The position numbers were made by a program, and so were the translations under genes. Shown here piece after piece: positions 1 through 8,121 of a stretch of 64,000 nucleotides of DNA (the first letter of the stretch is position 1; each line of letters begins with the position of its first letter). The DNA is from Vibrio pacinii DSM 19139 (GTDB lineage Bacteria; Pseudomonadota; Gammaproteobacteria; Enterobacterales; Vibrionaceae): assembly GCF_000711795.1 (NCBI RefSeq), contig NZ_KL543977.1, forward strand, positions 115,664 to 179,663, in the 5' to 3' direction. A model generated the notes under the pieces. It was not told where the DNA came from and ran no database searches. It saw only the letters and a program-made list of their open reading frames with translations.

Positions 1-1168
1 TGTAAGGTAGCTGAGTACCCAACTTGTAATTGGTTTCCGCTTCTTTCCCTTCTTTAGTATTAGGGAAGATTTTCGGCTTCTGGATTGAGTTTGCCGAGAA
101 GAACGCTGCATTATCGCTGCCTTTACGCATTGTTAGGGCGATAAAGCCTTCTTCTGCTAATTCAAACTCTTTACGGTCAGTAATGAGGACTTCGGTTGGG
201 ATCTTCGCCTGAAGCGCACCCATTGACTCGAACACGTGGACAGGAAGATCTTCAACAGCACCGCCACTTTGTGGGCCAATGATGTTTGGACACCAGCGGT
301 ATTTGGCAAAACTGTCGGTTAAACGTGTCGCAAACGCGAAAGCAGTGTTGCCCCAAAGGTAGTGTTCATGAGACTGAGAAACACTCTCTGCGTAGTTAAA
401 TGACTTAATTGGGTTTTCAGTTGGGTCATAAGGTACACGCAAAAGGAAACGCGGCGCTGCCAAACCTAAGTAACGTGCATCTTCAGATTCACGAAGTGAA
501 CGCCATTTGGTGTACTTCGGGCTTTCAAAGATAGATTTAACATCTTTAATATTTGGTAATTCTTCGAACGAATCAATACCGAAAAACTCTGGGCCAACGC
601 TTGAGATAAAGGGAGCATGAGCCATAGCTCCGAGTGACCCCATGTATTGAAGTAACTTCATATCAGGTGTTGATGGCGTAAAGCTAAAGTTACCCACAAT
701 CGCACCTGTCGGTTCGCCACCAAACTGGCCATAGCCCGACGAATATACATGTTTGTATAATCCTGACTGGGTGGTTTCTGGTGCAAACTCAAAGTCTTCA
801 AGTAGCTCTTCTTTAGTCACGTGAAGAAGATCAATTTTGTTGTTCTCACCAAAATCGGTACGATCAACCAGTAGTTTTAATCCACGCCATGACGATTCCA
901 TCTGTTGGAATTTTTCGTCATGGAGAATTTCATCCATCTGAGCGCTGATTTTTTTATCTAACTCAACCAACATTTGGTCAACGAGAGATTTATTCACGGC
1001 TTCGTCAGTTTGTTGCGAGCCAATGAGGTTCTCAATAAACGCAGCGACGCCTTTTTTGGCAATATCGTAGCCTTCTTCACTTGGCGCAATTTTCGTTTGT
1101 GCCATGATTTCATCTAGTAAGCCGCCTTCAGCTAACTGGGGTCTTTCTAGTACCGTTTCTGTAGACAT
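1..1168 (-). CDS. tssC: Type VI secretion sheath large subunit TssC (VipB), 3' end cut by window edge
   Basis: The protein reads MSTETVLERPQLAEGG at its start and continues for about 389 codons to the window edge without a stop. It matches the VipB/ImpC family, the large subunit of the contractile T6SS sheath that assembles with TssB around the Hcp tube in the cytoplasm and is recycled by ClpV. The first residues resemble V. cholerae VipB closely (recalled, not searched). The ATG at 1168-1166 lies about 50 bases after the tssB stop, so the two sheath genes are probably co-transcribed and made together. The missing part is the C-terminal portion of a roughly 490-residue protein. Confidence 0.95.
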   Translation of the reverse strand, partial: MSTETVLERPQLAEGGLLDEIMAQTKIAPSEEGYDIAKKGVAAFIENLIGSQQTDEAVNKSLVDQMLVELDKKISAQMDEILHDEKFQQMESSWRGLKLLVDRTDFGENNKIDLLHVTKEELLEDFEFAPETTQSGLYKHVYSSGYGQFGGEPTGAIVGNFSFTPSTPDMKLLQYMGSLGAMAHAPFISSVGPEFFGIDSFEELPNIKDVKSIFESPKYTKWRSLRESEDARYLGLAAPRFLLRVPYDPTENPIKSFNYAESVSQSHEHYLWGNTAFAFATRLTDSFAKYRWCPNIIGPQSGGAVEDLPVHVFESMGALQAKIPTEVLITDRKEFELAEEGFIALTMRKGSDNAAFFSANSIQKPKIFPNTKEGKEAETNYKLGTQLPY

Positions 1169-1220
1169 CAGGTATTTCCTAATCCATTAAATGACGAATG
1201 TTGTTAGTTAGTCTCTTGTT

Positions 1221-1718
1221 CTATTTTGGCTCTTCGCCAACGATGCTGAGCTCTTCAAGTAATTTGTCGCGTGACTCCTGAGAGTGCAGCAGTTCTTGCA
1301 GACGTTCGCGGAACGCAGGGATATTGCCAAGAGGACCTTTCAGAGCCACAAGCGCTTCGCGCAGTTCAATCAACTTGTTAAGCTCTGGGACTTGACTTGC
1401 AATTGAATCTGGAGAGAAGTCAGCAAGTGAATTGAAACTCAGCTCAACAGGAAGTTCTGCATTTTCGTCGTCGCTTAACTTACTCGCTACCGAGGTAGAC
1501 AAGCTAAGTTCACTTTCACGCATCACTGACTCAAAGTTGTTTTTATCAACTGAAACGGTACTACGCTCTTCGACAGGTGTTTCTTCGGTATGGCCTTTAA
1601 AGTCACCGACTACTAATGTTTTTAGTGGCAGTTCAACTTCAGCCTGAGCATCGCCGGTAGCAGGAATATATTTAATATTAATCCGCTCTTTAGGAGCAAC
1701 GCTTCCTTCCTTAGACAT
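1221..1718 (-). CDS. tssB: Type VI secretion sheath small subunit TssB (VipA)
   Basis: This 165-residue protein is the small T6SS sheath subunit. It pairs with TssC to form the contractile outer tube. The N-terminus MSKEGSVAPKERINIKY and the C-terminal stretch around LRE-ALVALKGPLGNIPAFRERL are hallmarks of VipA. I chose the ATG at 1718-1716 because a GGAG lies about 10 bases upstream; the ORF can be read back two codons to a TTG, but that would place the start inside the spacing region. It sits directly upstream of tssC in the same direction. Length is normal for the family (about 165-170 residues). Confidence 0.95.
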   Translation of the reverse strand: MSKEGSVAPKERINIKYIPATGDAQAEVELPLKTLVVGDFKGHTEETPVEERSTVSVDKNNFESVMRESELSLSTSVASKLSDDENAELPVELSFNSLADFSPDSIASQVPELNKLIELREALVALKGPLGNIPAFRERLQELLHSQESRDKLLEELSIVGEEPK

Positions 1719-2029
1719 AATCAAAGTTCTCCGATATTAATTAAATGGATGGTGGTATTTATGACAAAAGAACCCCGAACCTATATTTTCCAATACAGGC
1801 TAATTATTCTTTTTATCAAATATTTTTATTTACGCTTATTTGGTCGATAAGATAATCATAATTAAATTATCGATTGCTGATAAAAGTTATGGAATAGACA
1901 TCACACATAACCCTTAACAACACTAAATGAGGGAATAAGTTATTACGAACCAAGTAAATCAGTCTTTAGGACCACTCTTAAAGTTGATCCTTGCCATAAT
2001 ATCTAACCCTAAATTCATTCTTTTATGAC
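1719..2029. other. Intergenic region between the Sel1-repeat gene and tssB
   Basis: About 310 AT-rich bases without a convincing gene. On the minus strand a TTGTCA followed 17-18 bases later by an A/T-rich -10-like element lies just before tssB and could be its promoter. An imperfect inverted repeat at 1850-1864 (AGATAATCATAATTA) matches 11 of 14 positions of a 7-1-7 Fur box; in such AT-rich DNA this could be chance. No terminator for the upstream PAAR/Sel1 pair was recognised. Confidence 0.35.
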
Positions 2030-3034
2030 TTAATCAAGCCATAAATAGTCATGATGAAAATACGTTTCTTGTTTAACCAGTTCTGCTTTCATTAACTCGG
2101 CCTGAGCAATTTCTTGCTCGGAAAGCGTATCAACAATGTCTTTGTAATCTTGCTCTACTTTCTCGTAGGTTTGCAGCAAACGATCTTGCCCTGCTGTCTC
2201 TAGGTAAAGCTCCAAGTACGCTTTGGCTTTGATAAGGTCTCGCTCAATAAACCCATAGCGCTGACTTTGACCACTGTATATCTTAGCTAGTGTGACCAAT
2301 GACGTCACATCGCCCTGCTCCAAGGCCTTTTGTCGCCATTCAAACGCTCTGTTTAGCTTGCCCTGCTCTTCAAGCAAACTAATGTATTTCTTAGTGGCAG
2401 GTATGTACCCAGCCTGCGCTGCTTTTAAATAACTCTGATTCATCGCGGTAATACGATCGCTATCAAAGAAAAACTCACCTTCACCTTGCTCTAAGCGCGC
2501 TGCATAAGTCATCTCTGCCTTAGGCAGTTCAAATAGACGGGCTTTATCAAGGTAATATTGAGATAGTGGTCGATCGCTGTGGTAAAAATAGCCAGATAAC
2601 AACAACAACGCACGACCAGGATCATCTGCTCCCAATTCAATGAGTTGGTCATGATACTGGCGTTGGTAAAGGTCACGTTTCGCCGCACTAATCCAATCAC
2701 CAAATTGGTAGATATAATTAAGTGCAAATAAACTTTGACCTTCTGCCGCCTTCTCTAAATAGCGCTGTGCTTGTTGATTAATACGTTCAGTGTGTCTATA
2801 ACCCAAAGAATCAAGGGCGTAAACATACGCAGCATCCGCGTTGCCTTTATCAGCCGCATACTTGAGGTATTGGCGTGCTTCGCTATTTTTAAACTGCGCT
2901 CGCAACAGTGCACCCGTTGAGTAGGCTTCGTCAGCGCCCATTTGCTCAATGTGATAATTATTTGATGCAAGAGCGGGATAGCTGAAGCCTATGAAAACCA
3001 AAATATAGAGCCTGAACTTAACCAATATTGACAC
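2030..3034 (-). CDS. Secreted Sel1-repeat (TPR-like) protein linked to the T6SS PAAR gene
   Basis: The product has an N-terminal signal peptide (hydrophobic core LYILVFIGFSYPALA) and then Sel1-type helical repeats, seen as recurring A-x-x-YLEKAAE and YLKAAQAGYIPA blocks. This predicts an exported helical scaffold protein. The frame is open to 3061, but I prefer the GTG at 3034-3032 because AAGGTGG sits five bases upstream and because the signal peptide is then close to the N-terminus; a TTG at 3025 is the alternative. The gene overlaps the end of the PAAR gene by 17 bases, so translation is probably coupled. The order PAAR, this gene, tssB, tssC recalls V. cholerae VCA0105-VCA0108. Its biochemical role is unknown; an accessory or immunity role in T6SS is inference only. 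Confidence 0.75.
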   Translation of the reverse strand: MSILVKFRLYILVFIGFSYPALASNNYHIEQMGADEAYSTGALLRAQFKNSEARQYLKYAADKGNADAAYVYALDSLGYRHTERINQQAQRYLEKAAEGQSLFALNYIYQFGDWISAAKRDLYQRQYHDQLIELGADDPGRALLLLSGYFYHSDRPLSQYYLDKARLFELPKAEMTYAARLEQGEGEFFFDSDRITAMNQSYLKAAQAGYIPATKKYISLLEEQGKLNRAFEWRQKALEQGDVTSLVTLAKIYSGQSQRYGFIERDLIKAKAYLELYLETAGQDRLLQTYEKVEQDYKDIVDTLSEQEIAQAELMKAELVKQETYFHHDYLWLD

Positions 3035-3302
3035 TACTTCCACCTTGTAAAACACCACCACAACTCACGGCATCACCTGCTCTTGCTGCCGGTTTACCAT
3101 CAATGTTTACTGTCCCTGACCCTGCGGCAATTGTCCGTCCATGGGGAGGGTTATTAGGTTTATCATGCGGAGCGAGTGGATCGCCCTGCCGAGCTGCGGG
3201 TATCCCATCGATTTTCACGCTTCCAGAACCAGCAGTCACTGGCGTTGGTGGAAAACCATCATGCTCAGTGCCGATGTGTCCAACAATAATTCCATTACCC
3301 AT
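3018..3302 (-). CDS. PAAR-domain T6SS spike tip protein
   Basis: The 94-residue product is a minimal PAAR protein with no effector extension. Paired motifs GSGSVKIDGIPAARQGDP and GSGTVNIDGKPAARAGD are the repeating strands of the PAAR cone, and histidines (H9, H14, H46, H54 region) with a late cysteine are positioned as usual for the bound metal. PAAR proteins sharpen the VgrG spike and can carry effectors. It is the first gene of the T6SS fragment, followed by the overlapping Sel1 gene and then tssBC. No adaptor or effector fusion is visible. Confidence 0.9.
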   Translation of the reverse strand: MGNGIIVGHIGTEHDGFPPTPVTAGSGSVKIDGIPAARQGDPLAPHDKPNNPPHGRTIAAGSGTVNIDGKPAARAGDAVSCGGVLQGGSSVNIG

Positions 3303-3907
3303 ATTGGTATTCTTCTCATTAAATAACTAAGCAGAATTAAATAGCAAATACCGCACCAACATTAATACGGCTAATTATTAATACGAAAGCGATTATTTGT
3401 GGTATATCCTTAAGCAATAACCTGTATATATCAAGCAATTTTTTACCACACGATGGGCAATAAGTTGCCAAAAAAATAAATCAGCCAGCTAAATTAGATT
3501 AATATAAATTAGATAAATCAAATTCACAAAATTATCACTATTTAATTAATCATGAATTTGCAAACTATCAATAAGCCACCTTAAAAACAATACTATTAAT
3601 AAGGCGGTGTAATTTCGTTACACTGATTCAGTGAAATTTACTACGAACGCTGTTTACAGTACGGTGTTATTAGTCAACCCTTTATAAGAATATAATGATA
3701 GTTCAATAAATAGCTTTAATGCACTCCCATTTTTCGGCTAATAATTTACTGAATTAATCGGATTGTTTAAGTACATTTACCTCAATAAAATACTCATCCG
3801 ACATCTAATTTTGAGGTGTTTTTACATAGCAATCAGACATAACCCAAGTGACACAGATCACACTCAGTGATAATATTTGGTCTATTATTGTTTGAGGATA
3901 TAAAAAG
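3303..3907. other. Long AT-rich intergenic region between PAAR and ykgJ-like gene
   Basis: About 600 bases, strongly AT-rich, with no supported coding region. It must hold the divergent promoters of the T6SS fragment (leftward) and of the small cysteine-cluster gene (rightward). A CRP-like site lies at 3847-3862 near the right end. On the left, a minus-strand element around 3466-3481 resembles a sigma-54 promoter but has one base too few between GG and GC. The rest has many short A/T tracts; nothing else can be assigned. Confidence 0.5.
3847..3862 (+). promoter_or_regulatory. Candidate CRP (cAMP receptor protein) site
   Basis: AGTGACACAGATCACA fits the CRP consensus TGTGA-N6-TCACA at nine of ten conserved bases. 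Its centre is about 41 bases before a start point expected downstream of the -10-like TATTAT at 3882-3887, which is the spacing of a class II activated promoter. The target would be the small cysteine-cluster gene at 3908. Confidence 0.5.
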
Positions 3908-4156
3908 ATGGACTGTCGTTTAGGTTGTGGGGCTTGCTGTATTGCTCCAAGTATCTCTTCTGCTATACCGGGAATGCCGGATGGCAAACCGGCCGGAGTG
4001 AGATGTGTTCAGCTTAACGAGGACAACTTGTGTAAGCTGTTTGGTAAAGCAGAAAGACCGAAGGTTTGTCACCAGTTTAAACCGTGCATCGAGCTTTGCG
4101 GAACTTCGAACCAACAAGCTTTGGCCAATATTATTGAGTTAGAGAGCCTCACCTAA
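3908..4156 (+). CDS. YkgJ-family cysteine cluster protein
   Basis: An 82-residue protein with nine cysteines (positions 3, 7, 10, 11, 33, 42, 54, 60 and 64). The N-terminal CxxxCxxCC and later CxxF...C spacing identify the YkgJ / UPF0153 putative zinc- or iron-chelating family. The reaction is unknown; family members are thought to bind an iron-sulfur cluster or zinc. A GAGGATA lies 8-14 bases before the ATG. It is a single-gene unit running toward recR, with a shared terminator between them and a possible CRP site upstream. Confidence 0.8.
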   Translation: MDCRLGCGACCIAPSISSAIPGMPDGKPAGVRCVQLNEDNLCKLFGKAERPKVCHQFKPCIELCGTSNQQALANIIELESLT

Positions 4157-4202
4157 AACGAGTGGCAAGCCAATGCATGTCAGCTACTCATTGTAAATTA
4201 AT

Positions 4203-4235
4203 AAAAAAAAGCGATGCTCAGTGGCATCGCTTTTT
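4203..4235 (+). terminator. Bidirectional intrinsic terminator between ykgJ-like gene and recR
   Basis: The stem AGCGATGC / GCATCGCT has a six-base loop, with an A-run before and a T-run after it. It can end the rightward cysteine-cluster gene and the leftward dnaX-ybaB-recR operon. Confidence 0.9.
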
Positions 4236-4251
4236 ACTCTGTATTGAGGCG

Positions 4252-4851
4252 CTATAGCTTTAACCTGCCCAGCAGTGAGTGAGACAGTGTAGTGCCGTCA
4301 ACCAATTCCAGCTCGCCCCCTACCGGAACGCCATGAGCAATACGACTCGCTTGCACCTGATGTGCACGGCATAGTTCAGCGATGTAGTGAGCGGTCGCTT
4401 CACCTTCTACGGTCGGGTTTGTCGCAAGGATGACTTCGTTAACATCACCTCGGCGTAACCGATAGTCTAATACATCAAGACCGATATCACTGGGGCCAAT
4501 ACCATCTAGGGGTGACAGGTGGCCCATCAACACAAAATAGCGACCAGAAAACTGGCCCGTTGCTTCTACTGCTGCAATATCTGCAGGGCTTTCAACGACA
4601 CAAATCTGGCCATTTTCTTGCCGTTTCGGGTTGGTACAGATGTGGCAAGTCTCTTCTTCTGTAAAAGTACGACACTCATTACAATGACCAATTTCTGTCA
4701 TCGCTTGACTCAGAGCATCCGCCAGTTGAAGGCCGCCTTTTCTATCACGCTGTAACAAATGAAAGGCCATACGCTGCGCCGACTTGGGGCCAACCCCAGG
4801 TAGACAACGTAAGGCCTCCATCAATTGCTCCAGCATATGACTGGTGCGCAT
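4252..4851 (-). CDS. recR: Recombination mediator protein RecR
   Basis: RecR acts with RecF and RecO to load RecA on SSB-coated single-stranded gaps. The 199-residue sequence has the N-terminal helix-hairpin-helix (LPGVGPKSAQRMAF), a C4 zinc finger (Cys57, 60, 69, 72) and a Toprim domain (ICVVESPADI, ILATNPTVEGEATA). Length equals that of E. coli RecR. It is the last gene of apt-dnaX-ybaB-recR, 14 bases after ybaB, and is followed by a strong terminator. Confidence 0.97.
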   Translation of the reverse strand: MRTSHMLEQLMEALRCLPGVGPKSAQRMAFHLLQRDRKGGLQLADALSQAMTEIGHCNECRTFTEEETCHICTNPKRQENGQICVVESPADIAAVEATGQFSGRYFVLMGHLSPLDGIGPSDIGLDVLDYRLRRGDVNEVILATNPTVEGEATAHYIAELCRAHQVQASRIAHGVPVGGELELVDGTTLSHSLLGRLKL

Positions 4852-4865
4852 TATTTTTTACTCGA

Positions 4866-5195
4866 TTAGAATGGCATTTTCATGCCTGGCGGAAGTTGCA
4901 TACCACCAGTCACACCAGCCATTTTCTCTTTTTGTGTTTCTTCAACACGGCGAGCAGCATCATTGAACGCCGCAGCGATCAAATCTTCAAGCATTTCTTT
5001 GTCATCTTCCATCAAGCTCTCATCGATCTCAACGCGACGAACGCTATGGCTACCAGTAATGGTTATTTTCACTAGTCCAGCGCCTGACTCGCCAGTGATT
5101 TCCATATTTGCGATTTCTTCTTGAAGCTTTTGCATGCGATCTTGCATTTGCTGGGCTTGCTTCATCAAGTTACCCATACCGCCTTTACCAAACAT
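4866..5195 (-). CDS. ybaB: Nucleoid-associated protein YbaB/EbfC
   Basis: A 109-residue YbaB/EbfC protein, a small dimeric DNA-binding protein. Recognisable features are the methionine- and glutamine-rich N-terminal helix (LMKQAQQMQDRMQKLQEEIA), the central beta region KITITGSHSVRRVEID and the glycine/methionine-rich C-terminus. It lies between dnaX and recR, the order seen in E. coli and many other bacteria, which supports the assignment. The start follows a 5' GAGAGATAA-like region and gives the usual family length. Confidence 0.95.
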   Translation of the reverse strand: MFGKGGMGNLMKQAQQMQDRMQKLQEEIANMEITGESGAGLVKITITGSHSVRRVEIDESLMEDDKEMLEDLIAAAFNDAARRVEETQKEKMAGVTGGMQLPPGMKMPF

Positions 5196-5273
5196 GTTTA
5201 TCTCTCTGGTTATTTTATTTAGCTTGTTTTGTTATTAGATGGGGCCAAATCACTTAAGTTCAACCCCAGTAAA

Positions 5274-7370
5274 TTAAATCGGTCGTACGCTGTCTTTGTC
5301 GAGTTGAGCACTAAAGCGTCGCTCGATAAACTGTACATTTTGATCGTTATCCAAACTGTTAAATGCCTGTTGAAGTCGACCTTGATAAAGTCTGTCTCGT
5401 AATTCCAGCGGGGTTTCACCGCTTTCTCCCACTTCAACACTCAAGTGACACTCTTCACCCAGCACACGATTAAGTTCTTCAAGAAGTTCACTTTGTGCCT
5501 TGTCGGTATCTAAGTGTGCTTGAGACGATCTCAATGTCAGCGCAATAGATGCACCGTTTTTTTGATAGCTAGAGTTCAGCGCAAGTTGCTCGGTGAGTTT
5601 TGCCGTATTAAGTTGGCTGATCAATTTAGCCCACTCATCTAAGGCTAAGCTCTCATCGACCAACTTCTGTGCCATTTCAGGGGTCTTTTCATGTTCCAAT
5701 GCTTTTTTTAGTAGCGTTGGCGTCAGCTGTGACACTGGCTTTTGTTTTGGAGGCTGTGTCGGCTTCCACTGATAAGGTTCATCCTTAGCTGACTCAGAGA
5801 CTTGAGCAGATTGCGTGGAAGACGGTGACGACACCTGCCCTGAACCGGCGTGCTTTTTCGCAACGCGCTCAAGAACAGACTCTGTTTTTTTTGCAGATGC
5901 CGTATTAGCCTTTTTTGGCGAATTACTCTGTCCTGGGGTCAACCCTTTACGTTGAGAACGTAATTGGTGTCGCAGGCCACTTATTGGCGATGAAGAACGC
6001 GGCTCCTCAGGTTGTACTGATGGTGGAGCTTGAGGCGCCATCTGATTGGGTGGCTGTGACTCATTAGTCGCAGGCATAGCATAATCAGGATCATCATATT
6101 GAGGTGGCCCAGACATATAGTCCGGAACAGGTGGAGCCTGGTCATTGTTAACAAATGGCGCCGACTGAGGGACTGGAGGCGTGTCAACTCGGGCAACTGT
6201 TTGAGCCTGTGGCGCTGACGCTACAGGCGCACTTGGCGCAGATATCGCAGGGGCTGCCTGAGTGGAAATCATCGCCGCTTGCGGCTGAACGGGTCTAAAC
6301 GCCATCATGCGCAAAATAACCATCTCTAAACCAATTCGTTCAGAAGGTGCCAAAGGTAAATCTTGACGTCCTTTCAATACGATTTGGTAATAGAGCTGAA
6401 CATCTTGTGGCGTTAATGCTCGACTGAGTAATTCAATTTTTTCGGCATCTGGCTGAGTCATATCAAGCGTGGCAGGCAATGCGTGGTACATAGCAAGACG
6501 ATGCAGTTGAGTAGCTAACTGTTGTAGTAAACCATCCCACTCAACCCCATTTTGTGCCAATGAAGAGAGACAATCCATAGCAACTTGGGGTTGCTTTGAA
6601 CTGATCGCTTCGAGTAAATGTATTGCTTGATCGGTATCGAGTGTTCCCAACATATGGGTAACACTGTCAGTCATCACCTTCCCGTTACCCAATGCAATCG
6701 CTTGATCAGTCAAACTTAATGCGTCACGCATACTGCCATCAGCGGCATGGGCAATCATACCAAGGGCGCGCGTCTCTGCTTCGACCTGTTCTTTTTGTAA
6801 TGTTTGCTTAAGCTGTTCATGAATCGTATCAACACTGATCGGTTTAAGATGAAACTGTAAACAACGAGACAAAATCGTCATTGGTAACTTTTGCGGATCC
6901 GTCGTCGCAAGAAGAAACTTCACATACTCCGGTGGCTCTTCAAGCGTTTTCAACAGTGCATTAAAACTGTGACGCGAGAGCATGTGCACTTCATCGATCA
7001 GGTAAACCTTAAATCGGCCACGCGCTGGTTTGTACTGCACGTTGTCGAGTAATTCACGAGTATCTTCAACTTTGGTACGCGATGCTGCATCTATCTCTAG
7101 CAGATCAACGAAGCGACCTTGATCGATTTCCTGGCAAGTATCACAGACACCACAAGGGGTAGCAGTAATCCCCGTTTCACAATTTAGCCCTTTCGCAAAT
7201 AATCGACCAATGGTCGTTTTACCCACACCACGCGTACCACTAAATAAATAAGCATGATGAAGACGATTTTGAGCCAATGCATTTTCTAATGCAGTTAAAA
7301 CGTGGGCTTGACCGACGACTTGATCAAATTTAGTCGGTCGCCACTTTCGCGCTAAAGCAAGATAACTCAT
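5274..7370 (-). CDS. dnaX: DNA polymerase III subunit tau (and probably gamma by frameshift)
   Basis: The 698-residue product is the clamp-loader ATPase of the replicase. Walker A is GTRGVGKT (45-52), a zinc cluster uses Cys64, 73, 76 and 79, and LIDEVHML is Walker B. A long proline/alanine-rich linker (about 370-480) separates the clamp-loader part from the tau-specific C-terminal domains that bind DnaB and the polymerase alpha subunit. Codons 485-487 read CCA AAA AAG, the exact slippery heptamer used in E. coli dnaX; a -1 slip gives GGC then TAA, so a 488-residue gamma form is predicted. The gene sits 30 bases after apt and is followed by ybaB and recR. Confidence 0.97.
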   Translation of the reverse strand: MSYLALARKWRPTKFDQVVGQAHVLTALENALAQNRLHHAYLFSGTRGVGKTTIGRLFAKGLNCETGITATPCGVCDTCQEIDQGRFVDLLEIDAASRTKVEDTRELLDNVQYKPARGRFKVYLIDEVHMLSRHSFNALLKTLEEPPEYVKFLLATTDPQKLPMTILSRCLQFHLKPISVDTIHEQLKQTLQKEQVEAETRALGMIAHAADGSMRDALSLTDQAIALGNGKVMTDSVTHMLGTLDTDQAIHLLEAISSKQPQVAMDCLSSLAQNGVEWDGLLQQLATQLHRLAMYHALPATLDMTQPDAEKIELLSRALTPQDVQLYYQIVLKGRQDLPLAPSERIGLEMVILRMMAFRPVQPQAAMISTQAAPAISAPSAPVASAPQAQTVARVDTPPVPQSAPFVNNDQAPPVPDYMSGPPQYDDPDYAMPATNESQPPNQMAPQAPPSVQPEEPRSSSPISGLRHQLRSQRKGLTPGQSNSPKKANTASAKKTESVLERVAKKHAGSGQVSSPSSTQSAQVSESAKDEPYQWKPTQPPKQKPVSQLTPTLLKKALEHEKTPEMAQKLVDESLALDEWAKLISQLNTAKLTEQLALNSSYQKNGASIALTLRSSQAHLDTDKAQSELLEELNRVLGEECHLSVEVGESGETPLELRDRLYQGRLQQAFNSLDNDQNVQFIERRFSAQLDKDSVRPI
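5905..5918 (-). promoter_or_regulatory. Programmed -1 ribosomal frameshift site in dnaX
   Basis: Read on the minus strand, CC A AAA AAG GC TAA. The in-frame heptamer A AAA AAG lies at 5916-5910. After slippage the next codons are GGC and the stop TAA at 5907-5905. AGGA occurs about 14 bases upstream and could act as the stimulating Shine-Dalgarno element. A weak AACAG/CTGTT hairpin follows further downstream. The same heptamer makes gamma from dnaX in E. coli, which is established; its use here is inferred. Confidence 0.8.
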
Positions 7371-7399
7371 GAAACTGTACCCATATATAGCCTAGCCGA

Positions 7400-7945
7400 T
7401 TAGTGACCTTCAAATTCACAGATGCTATAGACGTTGAGGCCAAGGCCTTCAAGACGTTTATCACCACCAATTTCAGGAAGGTTAATCACAAATGCAGCGT
7501 GTTCCACCACACCACCGAGTTGTCGAATTAGCTTAGTTGTGGCTTCAATCGTGCCGCCTGTCGCTAGTAAGTCATCAACAACCAACACTTTGTCGCCTTC
7601 ACGGATTGCATCGACGTGAATTTCTAGTGTATCTGTACCGTACTCTAACTCGTAAGATTGAGCGATGGTTTTACGTGGCAGTTTGCCTGGTTTACGTACT
7701 GGGACAAAACCGACACCGAGCTCTAGCGCAAGCGGTGCACCAAAAAGAAAACCACGCGCTTCGGTACCAACAATTTTAGTAAACCCCATCTCTTTATAGC
7801 GGTCTACGAGCAGTTGAATGGTGGCCTGATAAGCCTGGGCATCTTCCATCAAGCTAGTCACATCACGAAACAGAATGCCTGGTTTTGGGTAATCGGCAAT
7901 GCTTTGGATGCTAGATTTGATTTGCGCAATAGTTTCAGTTGTCAT
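7400..7945 (-). CDS. apt: Adenine phosphoribosyltransferase
   Basis: Apt converts adenine and PRPP to AMP in purine salvage. The 181-residue sequence carries the PRPP-binding loop VLVVDDLLATGGT and the family motifs YPKPGILFRDVT near the N-terminus and TEARGFLFG in the middle. Length matches E. coli Apt (183). It is the first gene of the apt-dnaX-ybaB-recR cluster, which is typical for gammaproteobacteria. The spacer upstream (to 8072) holds its promoter, which I could not define precisely. Confidence 0.96.
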   Translation of the reverse strand: MTTETIAQIKSSIQSIADYPKPGILFRDVTSLMEDAQAYQATIQLLVDRYKEMGFTKIVGTEARGFLFGAPLALELGVGFVPVRKPGKLPRKTIAQSYELEYGTDTLEIHVDAIREGDKVLVVDDLLATGGTIEATTKLIRQLGGVVEHAAFVINLPEIGGDKRLEGLGLNVYSICEFEGH

Positions 7946-8072
7946 AACTCTTTACTTAGATTGGCTAATTTATCCATCGATTTGGTCAACAAATGACTGG
8001 AGGCGTTAGCACAGTTCTCAGCACAACCTAACCTAGGGTTTCACCAGAAACAGCGACCAAGGTTTATTGTGC

Positions 8073-8106
8073 CTAAAAAAACAAACGCCCACTATAAAAG
8101 CAGGCA
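8073..8106 (-). terminator. Possible intrinsic terminator after ybaN
   Basis: On the minus strand GCCTGC and GTGGGC can pair (two wobble pairs) around an eight-base loop and are followed by TTTGTTTTTTT. It lies 16 bases after the ybaN stop. Confidence 0.5.
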
Positions 8107-8121
8107 CACTTCTCAGCAATC

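Noticed and set aside
3028..3330. 100-codon ORF opposite to the PAAR gene
   Set aside because: Shadow frame of a PAAR gene whose repeat motifs are unmistakable.
3466..3481. Sigma-54-like element TTGGCAACTTATTGCC upstream of the PAAR gene (minus strand)
   Set aside because: GG and GC are nine bases apart instead of ten, and the -24 side is only partly conserved. One-base changes in this spacing normally abolish sigma-54 recognition.
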